Positions 7,663-14,397 of a stretch of 26,235 bases of DNA are shown one piece after another (positions within the stretch are counted from its first letter, which is position 1; every line of letters starts with the position of its first letter). The stretch spans positions 1 through 26,235 of the forward strand of contig JACQOD010000023.1 in NCBI GenBank assembly GCA_016202725.1, written 5' to 3'. The notes below the pieces were generated by a model. The model was not told where the DNA came from. It did no database searches and saw nothing but the letters and a program-made list of their open reading frames with translations. Position numbers and translations under genes: made by a program. Origin of the DNA: Candidatus Aenigmatarchaeota archaeon (GTDB lineage Archaea; Aenigmatarchaeota; Aenigmatarchaeia; QMZP01).

Positions 7663-8958
7663 ATGCCTGTCGAGAAGATCGTGGTCGGCCGGGACAAGGA
7701 CGACCTGAAAGATTTCGGCGCGAAGGGCACGGCGTTCATCGGCAAGCACATCGTGGGGGAGGGGGACGACGCCCACCTCACGAATCCCGTCCACATGGAC
7801 ATCGCCCGGCCGCACATCGTGCTGGTGTGCGGGAAGCGCGGCACGGGCAAAAGCTATGATGCCGGCATCCTCGCCGAGGAGATCGCCCTGCAGCCCCCCG
7901 ACGTCAGGAATAACCTTGCTGTGCTCCTGTTCGACACCATGGGCATCTACTGGGCCATGAAGCATCCCAATACCAGGGAATCCGCCCTGCTGAAGGACTG
8001 GGGGCTGAAACCCCAGGCCATGCCCATCACCCTGCTGGTGCCGAAAGCGCATGTCCAGTCCTACCAGGACGTGGGGGTCGAGGTTGACGCCCCGCTGGCC
8101 CTCCCGGCGGGGGAGCTCACGGCCGCGGACTGGATCATCACCTTCGGCTTCTCCCCGATAGATGAGCACGGCATCGCGATCGAGCGCGCCGTGAAGCTGG
8201 CCAGGGAAACGCACGGCGCGGTCTACGGCATCCCCGACCTCCTCTACGCCCTGCAGGCCGACAAGCGGACGGAGCCCCGCGTGAAGGACGCCCTCGCCAA
8301 CCGCTTCCTTGCGGCCATGGAGTGGGGGATCTTCGACAAGCAGGGCACGGCCATCCGGGACCTCCTCCAGCCGGGAGCCATCACGGTGATCGACGTCTCC
8401 CATTCGGCCACGGGCACGCAGGCCTGGTCGGTCAAGGGCATGCTCGTAGGCCTGCTCTGCCGGAAGCTCTACCAGGAGCGGCTCATGGCGCGCAAGGCCG
8501 AGGAGTTCGAAGTCATGACCGGGGAGAAGAAGCAGCGCATCCCCCTGGTGTGGGTCATGATAGACGAGGCCCACGAGTTCCTCCCCTCCCGCGGGGCCAC
8601 GGCCGCGAGCGAGCCCCTCCACACCCTCATCAAGCAAGGCAGGGAGCCGGGGATATCGGTCCTGCTGATCACCCAGCGGCCCAACAAGCTGCATGAGGAT
8701 GCCCTCTCGCAGGCTGATGTCGTGATCTCCCACCGGCTGACCTCCCAGGCCGACCTCCAGGCCCTGCGGGGGATCATGCAGACCTACCTCCTGGAGGACA
8801 TCCAGGACTACCTGAACACCCTGCCCCGGCGGAAGGGCACAGCGATCATACTCGACGACAACTCAGAAAGAATATTCACCGCGCAGATCCGCCCCCGCCT
8901 GAGCTGGCACGCGGGGGGCAGCCCGAGCGCCCTCAAGAAGCCGTCGCTCTTCGACTGA
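7663..8958 (+). CDS. HerA/DUF87-type P-loop ATPase, 431 aa
   Basis: This protein belongs to the FtsK/HerA-like superfamily of ring ATPases that pump DNA or protein. Walker A is GKRGTGKS (57-64), Walker B is VWVMIDEAHE (296-305, Asp301/Glu302), and a sensor-like TQRP follows at 337-340. A beta-rich N-terminal region (about 1-50) precedes the P-loop, as in archaeal DUF87 proteins. No membrane segment is seen. I chose the ATG at 7663 because MPVEKIVVGRD looks like the natural beginning of the fold; upstream in-frame starts at 7612 (ATG behind a G-rich stretch) and 7579 (GTG) would add a Pro/Arg-rich extension. Its 3' end overlaps the convergent deaminase-like gene by 26 bp. HerA partners (NurA, Mre11, Rad50) are not next to it, so its pathway is unknown. 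Confidence 0.85.
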   Translation: MPVEKIVVGRDKDDLKDFGAKGTAFIGKHIVGEGDDAHLTNPVHMDIARPHIVLVCGKRGTGKSYDAGILAEEIALQPPDVRNNLAVLLFDTMGIYWAMKHPNTRESALLKDWGLKPQAMPITLLVPKAHVQSYQDVGVEVDAPLALPAGELTAADWIITFGFSPIDEHGIAIERAVKLARETHGAVYGIPDLLYALQADKRTEPRVKDALANRFLAAMEWGIFDKQGTAIRDLLQPGAITVIDVSHSATGTQAWSVKGMLVGLLCRKLYQERLMARKAEEFEVMTGEKKQRIPLVWVMIDEAHEFLPSRGATAASEPLHTLIKQGREPGISVLLITQRPNKLHEDALSQADVVISHRLTSQADLQALRGIMQTYLLEDIQDYLNTLPRRKGTAIILDDNSERIFTAQIRPRLSWHAGGSPSALKKPSLFD

Positions 8959-10066
8959 TGGGAGCAGCATAGCGGGACTCCAGCCCCGCGCTTCCGTAGG
9001 GGCGCTCCACCCCCCGCGGGAAGTAGAACACCTGACCGTAGCCGATAGGCTGTCCCGGGAACACGGTCCTGCCCGTCAGCCACTTCGGCTGGCGGGAGAA
9101 TCCCCCCTGGTAGCCGGGGTCGAGCCACCCGTCCGTGAGGCCCAGCAAGGGGAGGTTCTTCACCAACTCCTCCGCGCGCGCCGCTGGCTGGCGGGGGGCG
9201 CGGTGCAGCACCTGCACGAGGAGGTTGTCCCAGAAGCGGATGCCGACCGAGGGCGACAAGGTGAAGGCCTCCTGCGTCGGGATGACGACGTGCTCGTTGG
9301 GCTGCACGAGGTAACCCCTTCCGAGAGAGAAGGGTTCCCAGAGATCTTCGCGCTCGACGTCCTGCAGGGAGACGGTCCCGACCTCCCGCAGGCGATAGCC
9401 TATCTCTCCCGCATGCACCACGAGCATCCCCCGGCCCGTGGCCAGGGCGGGCGAAACCTCCAGGTATCCCCTCACCACCAACTCCCGCAGGGCTGCAGCG
9501 TCCTGGAGCTCCACACCCATGTCCAGTTCGCGGATGCTGTCCCCCTGCGGGGAGGATTCGTGCCCGCCCCAGACGCACTCATCATCCTCGTAGGGCCGCA
9601 CCGTGATGAACAGCTGCGCGATCCTTTCCCCGCGGGGGATCTGGATGGCGTTGGGCCCGAAATTCCCGATCTCCAGTTCGCTGCCTCCGGGGCCCGTGGG
9701 GAAATAGGCCCCATGATTGGCCATGTACGCCCCCAGCCGGCGCGGCGTGCTGCGCGCTTCCGCGCTGACGCTAAGGTAGCGGGGATGGTCACCCCGCAGT
9801 TGGCCGACGTCGATGGCCTCGGTCAGGTAGACCGTGCTCACGGCGCGCGCGGGGAGGACATCCTCCAGCAAGCCCTCCCACGATTCCTCTACCCGGCGGA
9901 TGCAGACGTCCAGCGTGGCCGGCTGGATGCGCGCATCCTCGAGGGGATGGGGAGGGTCCAGCGTCAGGAATCCCTGCGCGAGCGCCTGGCGGATGCCGCG
10001 GTCGCTGAGGATCCGCTGGGGCTCGGGCCCCCGCGCGGGCCGATCGAGGGGAAGAGGCAGGGCCAT
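8933..10066 (-). CDS. Tandem-domain dCTP deaminase/dUTPase-like protein, 377 aa
   Basis: This protein matches the two-domain form of dCTP deaminase (the Dcd/dUTPase fold), which makes dUMP precursors for dTTP synthesis or removes dUTP. The first domain starts with LSDRGIRQAL and QPATLDVCI, then has STPRRLG (106-112) and ELEIGNFG with the likely catalytic Glu132, ending at RIAQLFITV (148-156). The second domain (about 195-377) has YLVQPNEHVVI, GWLDPGYQGGF (313-323) and PGQPIGYGQVFYF. Where a catalytic Glu would be expected after the GYQG loop it reads FSRQPKW, so the second domain may be structural or regulatory. The ATG at 10066 is supported by a TATA box (10088-10093) about 25 nt upstream. 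Dcd-superfamily membership is likely; the exact reaction is not proven. Confidence 0.8.
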   Translation of the reverse strand: MALPLPLDRPARGPEPQRILSDRGIRQALAQGFLTLDPPHPLEDARIQPATLDVCIRRVEESWEGLLEDVLPARAVSTVYLTEAIDVGQLRGDHPRYLSVSAEARSTPRRLGAYMANHGAYFPTGPGGSELEIGNFGPNAIQIPRGERIAQLFITVRPYEDDECVWGGHESSPQGDSIRELDMGVELQDAAALRELVVRGYLEVSPALATGRGMLVVHAGEIGYRLREVGTVSLQDVEREDLWEPFSLGRGYLVQPNEHVVIPTQEAFTLSPSVGIRFWDNLLVQVLHRAPRQPAARAEELVKNLPLLGLTDGWLDPGYQGGFSRQPKWLTGRTVFPGQPIGYGQVFYFPRGVERPYGSAGLESRYAAPISRRATAS

Positions 10067-10322
10067 GGTTGAGCCCAGCAGGCCATCTTTAAATGCGAAT
10101 TCCACCGGTCTCGGACCGGCGGTGGGCATGGGCGAAGCCCATCCCCGGGCGGATGGACGAGGGGGTATCGCCAACGAACCAACAGCGCGAATTCCGCCGG
10201 CCGGGGAACGGGGGATGAGCGCTCACCAACTCACCAATTTATGAATCCGTAGCAAGCCGCCCTTCCCGCGCTCCAACGACCTTCTTAACCACCTTCTTAA
10301 GGAGGCCTCCCCAAAAAAAGGT
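10067..10322. other. Intergenic spacer with two hairpins and a 14-bp direct repeat
   Basis: No gene is seen in these 256 bp between divergent genes. The minus-strand TATA TTTAAA (10088-10093) serves the deaminase-like gene; CTTCTTAAGG (10293-10302), about 25 nt before the ATG at 10323, probably serves the membrane protein. Two hairpins lie side by side: CCGGTC-TCG-GACCGG (10105-10119) and ATGGGC-GAA-GCCCAT (10128-10142). The string GCGAATTCC(A/G)CCGG occurs at 10095-10108 and 10187-10200. The spacer could hold an RNA element or regulator sites, but I recognise no known RNA. Confidence 0.5.
10088..10093 (-). promoter_or_regulatory. TATA box of the deaminase-like gene
   Basis: TTTAAA is centred about 25 nt before the ATG at 10066, so transcription should begin at or next to the start codon (leaderless mRNA). 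This spacing decides the start, because the open frame continues upstream to 10174. Confidence 0.6.
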
Positions 10323-10646
10323 ATGGCAGACAACCGCACCGCATCCCTGCTGTCCCTGGTGGGCGGGATCCTCGTGATCCTTGGCGGCGTCGTGGTGGCG
10401 GCGATCGGCGGGGCGCTCATGCCCCTGCCGTTCGTCGGGTCCATCCTGATTGCCGTTGCCATCGTGGGGATCATCTTCGGGGCGCTGATGGTGTACGGCT
10501 CCACCCTGCTGGGGAAGAAGGGCCAGGAGAAGACCGGGGCAATCGTGGTCCTCGTCTTTTCCATCCTCTCCCTCATCGTGGGCGGCGGCTTCATCATCGG
10601 CTTCATCCTGGGGCTGGTCGGCGCCATCCTGGCGCTCAAGAAGTGA
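10323..10646 (+). CDS. Small four-helix membrane protein (DUF4064-like), 107 aa
   Basis: The protein is almost entirely hydrophobic, with helices at about 8-32, 37-60, 70-86 and 88-105, separated by short loops rich in Gly and one charged loop (LLGKKGQEKTG, about 61-71). The C-terminus is ALKK. Glycine-rich helices of this pattern are seen in small archaeal integral membrane proteins annotated as DUF4064 or simply as membrane proteins; I am not sure of the exact family. The start ATG follows an A-rich stretch and lies about 25 nt after a CTTCTTAAGG box, consistent with leaderless expression. A poly-T tract follows the stop. No function can be assigned. Confidence 0.75.
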   Translation: MADNRTASLLSLVGGILVILGGVVVAAIGGALMPLPFVGSILIAVAIVGIIFGALMVYGSTLLGKKGQEKTGAIVVLVFSILSLIVGGGFIIGFILGLVGAILALKK

Positions 10647-10650
10647 TGTC

Positions 10651-10670
10651 CTCTTTCTTCCTTTTTTTTG
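10651..10670 (+). terminator. Poly-T terminator
   Basis: A pyrimidine tract ending in eight consecutive T follows within 25 bp of the stop of the small membrane protein. Archaeal RNA polymerase terminates at such tracts without needing a hairpin. Confidence 0.65.
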
Positions 10671-10700
10671 GCCAGTGGCAGCAGAAGCACGTCATGAGGT

Positions 10701-10719
10701 GTCATCGTTGAAAGATGAC
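10701..10719. other. Short hairpin in convergent spacer
   Basis: GTCATC and GATGAC form a perfect 6-bp stem with the loop GTTGAAA between the convergent membrane-protein and endonuclease-like genes. It may aid 3'-end formation of either transcript. A box C/D sRNA reading was considered and not adopted, because the boxes are too imperfect. Confidence 0.35.
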
Positions 10720-10772
10720 GCAAGCGCGTCCCGCCTGAGGGGATGCGTGGGAATATGCATCTGACCCCCCCA

Positions 10773-11123
10773 TCACTTGATCCTGATCTCCTCGAAGGTG
10801 ACCTTGCCCTGCTCGACCAGGGCGCGGATCTTTTGCTGGGTAGGAGACAACCGAGAGTCGCCCACCTTGAACTCGACGAAGACGATCTTGTCGTCCGCGA
10901 ACTGGATCCCATCGATCGGGGTTCCGAGGAAACGAAATAATTGGGGATCGTGCGGATACCCCTCCAGGAAGGGGAGGAACTGCTCGCTCATCTTGCCGTA
11001 CTTGACCGCCAGGGAGCGCTTGCCGAATGCCATCTCCCGCAGCCGCGCCCGCAGGCGCAGGGCCCACCAGCCCAGCCCCGCGGCCAGCACGAAGAGGAGC
11101 AGGACAAGTATTTCAACCAGCAT
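10773..11123 (-). CDS. Membrane-anchored endonuclease related to archaeal Holliday junction resolvase, 116 aa
   Basis: The N-terminus is a single hydrophobic segment (about 2-24, EILVLLLFVLAAGLGWWALRL), followed by a basic region and then the core GTPIDGIQFADDKIVFVEFKVGDSRL (about residues 66-92). The D-(x)n-VEFK pattern is the nuclease active-site signature of the Hjc-like fold: an Asp and a Glu-x-Lys. The closing LSPTQQKIR..VEQGKV..EEIRI matches the predicted endonuclease family related to Holliday junction resolvases (Endonuc_Holl). Proteins of this family usually carry an N-terminal membrane anchor, as here. It is transcribed divergently from the P-loop gene, with only 14 bp between start codons. 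Its biological substrate is unknown. Confidence 0.82.
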   Translation of the reverse strand: MLVEILVLLLFVLAAGLGWWALRLRARLREMAFGKRSLAVKYGKMSEQFLPFLEGYPHDPQLFRFLGTPIDGIQFADDKIVFVEFKVGDSRLSPTQQKIRALVEQGKVTFEEIRIK

Positions 11124-11137
11124 GCGGTATTCTTCTC

Positions 11138-11671
11138 ATGGCACCAGAAAAAGCCGCGCGCAAGATCGTGATCACCGGGGGGCCCTGCTGCGGCAAGACC
11201 ACCACGATCGAGGCCCTCAGGGCAAAGGGGTTCTCCGCCGTGCCCGAGGCCTCGCGCATGCTGATCGAGCGGGAGCAGGCCCGCGGAGGGGACCTCGTCC
11301 CCTGGAAGCGCCTCGGGGACTTCAACGCCGCGGTGACCGCCCTCCAGCTGGAGCTGGAGCAGCAGGCGCGGGAAGGGACCTGGTTCCTCGACCGCGGGAT
11401 TGTGGATAACCTGGCCTATTGCCGCTGGGGGAAGGTGCAGCCCCCCCTTCCCCTGCTGGAGGCCCTGGCGCAAGCCAGCTACCACAAGGTCTTCCTGCTC
11501 CAGCCCCTTCCACTGTTCGAGAACGACCACGTCCGCAAGGAAACCCCCGAGCAGCGCGCCGAGCTCCACAACCACCTGCTGCAGGCCTACCTGGAGCGGG
11601 GCTACGAGGTCATCCAGGTCCCTCCTTTCTCGGTGGAGGAGCGGGTGCAGTTCATCCTGGGCAGGCTCTGA
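11138..11671 (+). CDS. AAA_28-type P-loop ATPase/kinase-like protein, 177 aa
   Basis: The sequence begins KIVITGGPCCGKTTTIEAL, with Walker A GGPCCGKT (14-21), and continues VPEASRMLIEREQ, a pattern of the AAA_28 family (predicted ATPases related to NadR-like kinases). WFLDRGIVDNLAY (about residue 86) acts as the Walker B-like DRG segment seen in nucleotide kinases of this group. The ending EVIQVPPFSVEERVQFIL is typical of the family's last strand and helix. The substrate is unknown; a small-molecule or nucleoside kinase is more likely than a motor ATPase. The ATG at 11138 lies only 14 bp from the divergent endonuclease-like start, so its TATA-like box (AGTATTTC, 11107-11114) sits inside the neighbour's coding sequence. 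Confidence 0.82.
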   Translation: MAPEKAARKIVITGGPCCGKTTTIEALRAKGFSAVPEASRMLIEREQARGGDLVPWKRLGDFNAAVTALQLELEQQAREGTWFLDRGIVDNLAYCRWGKVQPPLPLLEALAQASYHKVFLLQPLPLFENDHVRKETPEQRAELHNHLLQAYLERGYEVIQVPPFSVEERVQFILGRL

Positions 11672-11714
11672 GGGATCGTCATACATTACCCTAACCGGCT
11701 TTATTGGTTCGGGC

Positions 11715-11733
11715 ATGGGGCCATTGGTCCCAT
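11715..11733. terminator. Hairpin terminator between convergent genes
   Basis: ATGGGGCC-ATT-GGTCCCAT forms an 8-bp stem (one G-U pair) with a 3-nt loop, followed by TATTTCC. It lies between the ends of the P-loop gene and the metallopeptidase-like gene and could end both transcripts. The sequence around it resembles the 62-bp repeat found at 22973 and 23831. Confidence 0.45.
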
Positions 11734-11750
11734 TATTTCCTGTCGGCCAC

Positions 11751-12254
11751 TTAGTGCCAGCGGGCCGAGAAGGAGAGCTTGCGCCGCGTCATTTCCCGCA
11801 CATCCTGTTCGGGGGCGTCTGGATTCGTCATGTGGGTGGCTTCATGCGTGAGCACTTCGATGAAATCATCCCCATACAGATCGCTGCGGATCTCAATCCT
11901 GCCCGTTGTCGGCCAGCACCGTCCCAGGATCCCGTAGCCCATCTCATGTGCAGGGACGCGGTGGACGTCCCATCCGCCATACACGAGCCCGGTCCGGGGA
12001 TAGGAGCGCGTGTAAGTCCGGAAGGTCACATCCGGATCGGGAAAGGTGATCTTTTCCGGCTCGGGGTCCGCGCTGTAGAGCACCTCGGTGTAGCTTGCCC
12101 GGGTGCGCGCGTAGGAGCGGTGAAGGACTCCCTGGTCGAGGACGTCGCCAGGGAGGTCAAGCCCTTGGCGGTAGCGGGTGGGGTAAGAGGCTCCCTTCAC
12201 ATCGTCCGCCCGGACGGGAAGCGTCTCGGTCCGGTCCTCCGCGAGCAGGTCCAT
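11751..12254 (-). CDS. HExxH metallopeptidase-like protein, 167 aa
   Basis: The C-terminal third contains THEATHMTNP with HExxH at residues 137-141 (Zn-binding His137 and His141, catalytic Glu138), followed by PEQDVREMTRR, in which Glu149 or Glu154 is a candidate third ligand. The N-terminal part is polar and Tyr/Arg-rich (YARTRASYTEVLY, TRSYPRTGLVYGGW) and matches no family I know. There is no signal peptide or membrane helix, so the protein should be cytoplasmic. The ATG at 12254 is supported by a TATA-like box (ATTTTAAG on the minus strand, 12276-12283) about 25 nt upstream. The codon usage appears less GC-biased than that of neighbouring core genes, which hints at acquired DNA. Peptidase activity is inferred from the motif only. 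Confidence 0.72.
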   Translation of the reverse strand: MDLLAEDRTETLPVRADDVKGASYPTRYRQGLDLPGDVLDQGVLHRSYARTRASYTEVLYSADPEPEKITFPDPDVTFRTYTRSYPRTGLVYGGWDVHRVPAHEMGYGILGRCWPTTGRIEIRSDLYGDDFIEVLTHEATHMTNPDAPEQDVREMTRRKLSFSARWH

Positions 12255-12275
12255 GCACAGAAGTGGGTTTCAGTT

Positions 12276-12283
12276 CTTAAAAT
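12276..12283 (-). promoter_or_regulatory. TATA box of the first HExxH gene
   Basis: ATTTTAAG on the minus strand is centred about 25 nt before the ATG at 12254, implying a leaderless transcript. Confidence 0.55.
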
Positions 12284-12471
12284 GCTGCGGCTTTGGGACA
12301 TAACTGCCAATCGCCATCGGTTTTCAAAATCAGTATGCGTGGGCAACAAAAAACGTGTATTCCCATGCCAAGAAGGCTTATGATGTCGTTTTTCAATTCA
12401 CACTCTTCCACAGAAAGTATCCTGCTCTGCAAAAAAGGGGGAACCCATGAAACAGGGCCTGTACGTGTTGA

Positions 12472-12478
12472 AAAAAAT
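12472..12478 (-). terminator. Poly-T terminator of the DRG GTPase gene
   Basis: On the minus strand a run of seven T lies about 37-43 nt past the TAG stop of the DRG gene, as expected for an archaeal terminator. Confidence 0.55.
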
Positions 12479-12514
12479 CGATGCGTACCGCTGGTTTTGT
12501 CCCAAAGCCAAATG

Positions 12515-13567
12515 CTACGCGTGGATCTCCACCGTGTCCCCGTCCCGCATGGCGTGCTCGAGCCCCACCTTCTGGCCCGGGAACCGGGCTGACGGGCCCC
12601 AGATCTTCGCGAAGGCGAAGGTCTTCAGGAAGCCGAACCGCTGGGCCACGTCCCGGACGGCGGCCTTGCCTTTCAGGATGTAGGGGTCTGGAGAAGGCGC
12701 TTTGCCAGGCTCCTTGAGGTAGATCCTGGCCAACCCCAGCCCCTTCCAGATCGCCTCCCGGAGGGCGTCCAGCCCTTCCTTCTGGAGGGCGGAGATGCGC
12801 AGCGCCCCGGGGACTGGGGGGGCGGGTTGGTCAGCCTTGTTCACCACCGTGATGCAGGGGACGTACTTCCGGTTCGCGGAGAGGCAGTCGATGAGCTGGT
12901 CTAACGACAGGGGTTGGCGGATGACCACCTCCGCGTTCAGGATCCTGAACTCCTTCAGGACTTCCTTGACGGTCTCCTGCGAGAGCGCGAAGCCCCTTGG
13001 CAGGTGCAGATGGATGCCGCCCATGCTGGATCGCAGGATGCGCACGTCCGGCGGGCGCAGGTTCAGGCGGAAGCCCGCTTGCTGCAGTTCGCCCTGGAGG
13101 ATGCGCTGCTGGTCGGGAGCGCGCTCGCCCGCGACGATCAGCAGGATGAGGTCGGCGCTTCTCACGACGGAGAGGACTTCCTTGCCCCTACCTTTCCCCG
13201 CAGCAGCGGCCTCGATCAGGCCGGGGACATCCAGCAGCTGGAGCTTGGCTCCGCGGTAGGACATGACCCCCGGGACCACGACCAGGGTGGTGAAATCATA
13301 GGCCGCCACCCTGGAGGTTGCATTGGTCAGGGCGTTGAGGAGGGTGCTCTTCCCCACCGAGGGGAAACCCACAAAGACCACGGTCGCGTCCCCGGTTTTC
13401 TTGACCCCGTAGCCGAGGCCGGCCCCGCCCCCGCCCGCGCCTTCCTGGGCCTCCTTGAGCCTGGCCAGCTGGGCTTTCAGCAGACCGATGTGCTTCTGCG
13501 TTGCCTTGTTGTACTGGGTCCGGGCCATCTCCTCCTCGATGGCCTTGATCTTGTCCGCCGTGCCCAT
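12515..13567 (-). CDS. DRG-family GTPase (Obg-like, TGS domain), 350 aa
   Basis: The sequence shows the developmentally regulated GTP-binding protein architecture: a helical N-terminal region (about 1-45, KIKAIEEEMARTQYNKATQKH), the glycine-rich linker GAGGGGAGLGYG, then a GTPase with G1 GFPSVGKS (67-74), G3 DVPGLIE (113-119), G4 NKAD (243-246) and G5 SA (259-260), and a C-terminal TGS domain ending AMRDGDTVEIHA. DRG proteins associate with translating ribosomes in archaea and eukaryotes. The 350-aa length fits the family. I chose the ATG at 13567 (MGTADKIKA) because a TATA box (13590-13597) lies about 26 nt upstream; the open frame extends 18 codons further but would then include the TATA box. 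That TATA box overlaps the stop codon of the upstream HExxH gene. Confidence 0.93.
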   Translation of the reverse strand: MGTADKIKAIEEEMARTQYNKATQKHIGLLKAQLARLKEAQEGAGGGGAGLGYGVKKTGDATVVFVGFPSVGKSTLLNALTNATSRVAAYDFTTLVVVPGVMSYRGAKLQLLDVPGLIEAAAAGKGRGKEVLSVVRSADLILLIVAGERAPDQQRILQGELQQAGFRLNLRPPDVRILRSSMGGIHLHLPRGFALSQETVKEVLKEFRILNAEVVIRQPLSLDQLIDCLSANRKYVPCITVVNKADQPAPPVPGALRISALQKEGLDALREAIWKGLGLARIYLKEPGKAPSPDPYILKGKAAVRDVAQRFGFLKTFAFAKIWGPSARFPGQKVGLEHAMRDGDTVEIHA

Positions 13568-13589
13568 GCTGATCAATGGCGGGCGGGAA

Positions 13590-13597
13590 TTATAATA
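13590..13597 (-). promoter_or_regulatory. TATA box of the DRG gene, overlapping the upstream stop codon
   Basis: TATTATAA on the minus strand is centred about 26 nt before the ATG at 13567. Its 3' end provides the TAA stop of the upstream metallopeptidase-like gene, so termination of one frame and the promoter of the next share bases. Confidence 0.65.
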
Positions 13598-14315
13598 CTC
13601 CTCGGTCCTGGAAGAGGGCAAGCGTCTCCTTCATGAGCTGCAACTGCGCTTGCCGGCGGGGGTCGAATACCATCCCGTATGCTTCCCTGTGCACAGGATC
13701 AGTATCTGATGCGATCTGTCGCACAAGCCTGTCCCACTCGCTGAGAAACGCAGGGCGATGACCGGCAACGAACGATCGTTCCATGAATATGGCCAGCGCT
13801 TCGTCCAGAACACGCGCCTCCTCCGGAGGGTACATTTCCTCCATGTGGGGCATACCCACGCCGTGCGTGGCTTCATGGACGATGAGAGCATCTTCGGGGA
13901 ATGTGTCGGTTGGGTGCGGCTCATTGATGCTTGCGCGCAAGGCACCCGTTGAAACAAATGCATATCCCGACTCTTGCAGGCGGTCGAGGCCCAGGAATCT
14001 TTGGTAGGGGGCTGGCGGTCGTGGAGTTTCTTCAACCACGGTCCCATGGTCGTCCTGGTATGTCCGAGTTTGCCAAAACCTCACATACCTTGGCGACTCG
14101 GCCAGTCGAATGCATCCCCAGTCGGAGAATTCAGGATCCTGCACCGTTCGCACCCATAGTCCATCCTGGAGGCGGTAGCCGGGAAGGTCCCTCGTGGAGT
14201 AGATGGTGATCCGGTCGCCCGCGCCGTCAGCAAGAATGATGGGCACATCCCCATGGAGTTCATTCTGGACGTATCTTCGGCCACGTTCTATTTGCCCGAT
14301 TCTTTCGGCGTGCAT
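13590..14315 (-). CDS. HExxH metallopeptidase-like protein, 241 aa
   Basis: VHEATHGVGMPHMEEM carries HExxH (His147, Glu148, His151). About 21 residues later DEALAIFMER (Glu172) supplies a plausible third Zn ligand, the gluzincin spacing. The N-terminal part (about 1-140) is beta-rich and Arg/Tyr-rich (IYSTRDLPGYRLQDGLWVRTV, YVRFWQTRTYQDDHG) without a recognised domain. There is no signal peptide or membrane segment. The ATG at 14315 is favoured over a GTG at 14324 because the palindromic TATA GTATTTAAATAC (14334-14345) is centred about 25 nt away. It shares the HEATH motif with the gene at 11751-12254 on the other side of the DRG gene, but little else is alignable by eye. The function is unknown; peptidase activity is inferred. 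Confidence 0.72.
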   Translation of the reverse strand: MHAERIGQIERGRRYVQNELHGDVPIILADGAGDRITIYSTRDLPGYRLQDGLWVRTVQDPEFSDWGCIRLAESPRYVRFWQTRTYQDDHGTVVEETPRPPAPYQRFLGLDRLQESGYAFVSTGALRASINEPHPTDTFPEDALIVHEATHGVGMPHMEEMYPPEEARVLDEALAIFMERSFVAGHRPAFLSEWDRLVRQIASDTDPVHREAYGMVFDPRRQAQLQLMKETLALFQDRGVL

Positions 14316-14333
14316 ATTTGTCACTACTCACCA

Positions 14334-14376
14334 GTATTTAAATACTCTCCTCTTGGTTATTTTTGAGGGCATATAA
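14334..14376. promoter_or_regulatory. Divergent TATA boxes for the HExxH gene and rsmA
   Basis: GTATTTAAATAC (14334-14345), a perfect 12-bp palindrome, is centred about 25 nt before the minus-strand ATG at 14315. CATATAA (14370-14376) is centred 25 nt before the plus-strand ATG at 14398. Both genes would have leaderless transcripts. Confidence 0.65.
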
Positions 14377-14397
14377 CCCTCCCACCAATAGGTGACC

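Larger units (their letters stand above)
12255..12514. repeat. A/T-rich spacer flanked by imperfect inverted repeats
   Basis: This 260-bp spacer between the metallopeptidase-like and DRG genes is markedly more A/T-rich than its surroundings. GGCTTTGGGACA occurs at 12289-12300 and, inverted and exact, at 12498-12509. The similarity continues more weakly inward (AAC, then CGCATCG or CGCCATCG, then a T-run and CAA). The arrangement looks like a small element about 220 bp long with imperfect terminal inverted repeats, but no target-site duplication is evident. A minus-strand promoter (12276-12283) and a poly-T tract (12472-12478) also lie here. Confidence 0.45.

Noticed and set aside
10693..10738. 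Possible box C/D sRNA
   Set aside because: C and C' boxes match only partly (CATGAGG, GATGACG), D' is TTGA, and the guide lengths are uneven. The same bases form a simple hairpin.
12447..12683. Short plus-strand open frame starting MKQGLYVLKK behind a G-rich ribosome-binding-like sequence
   Set aside because: It runs antisense into the DRG coding sequence and loses coding character there. The start may only be a remnant of the A/T-rich element.
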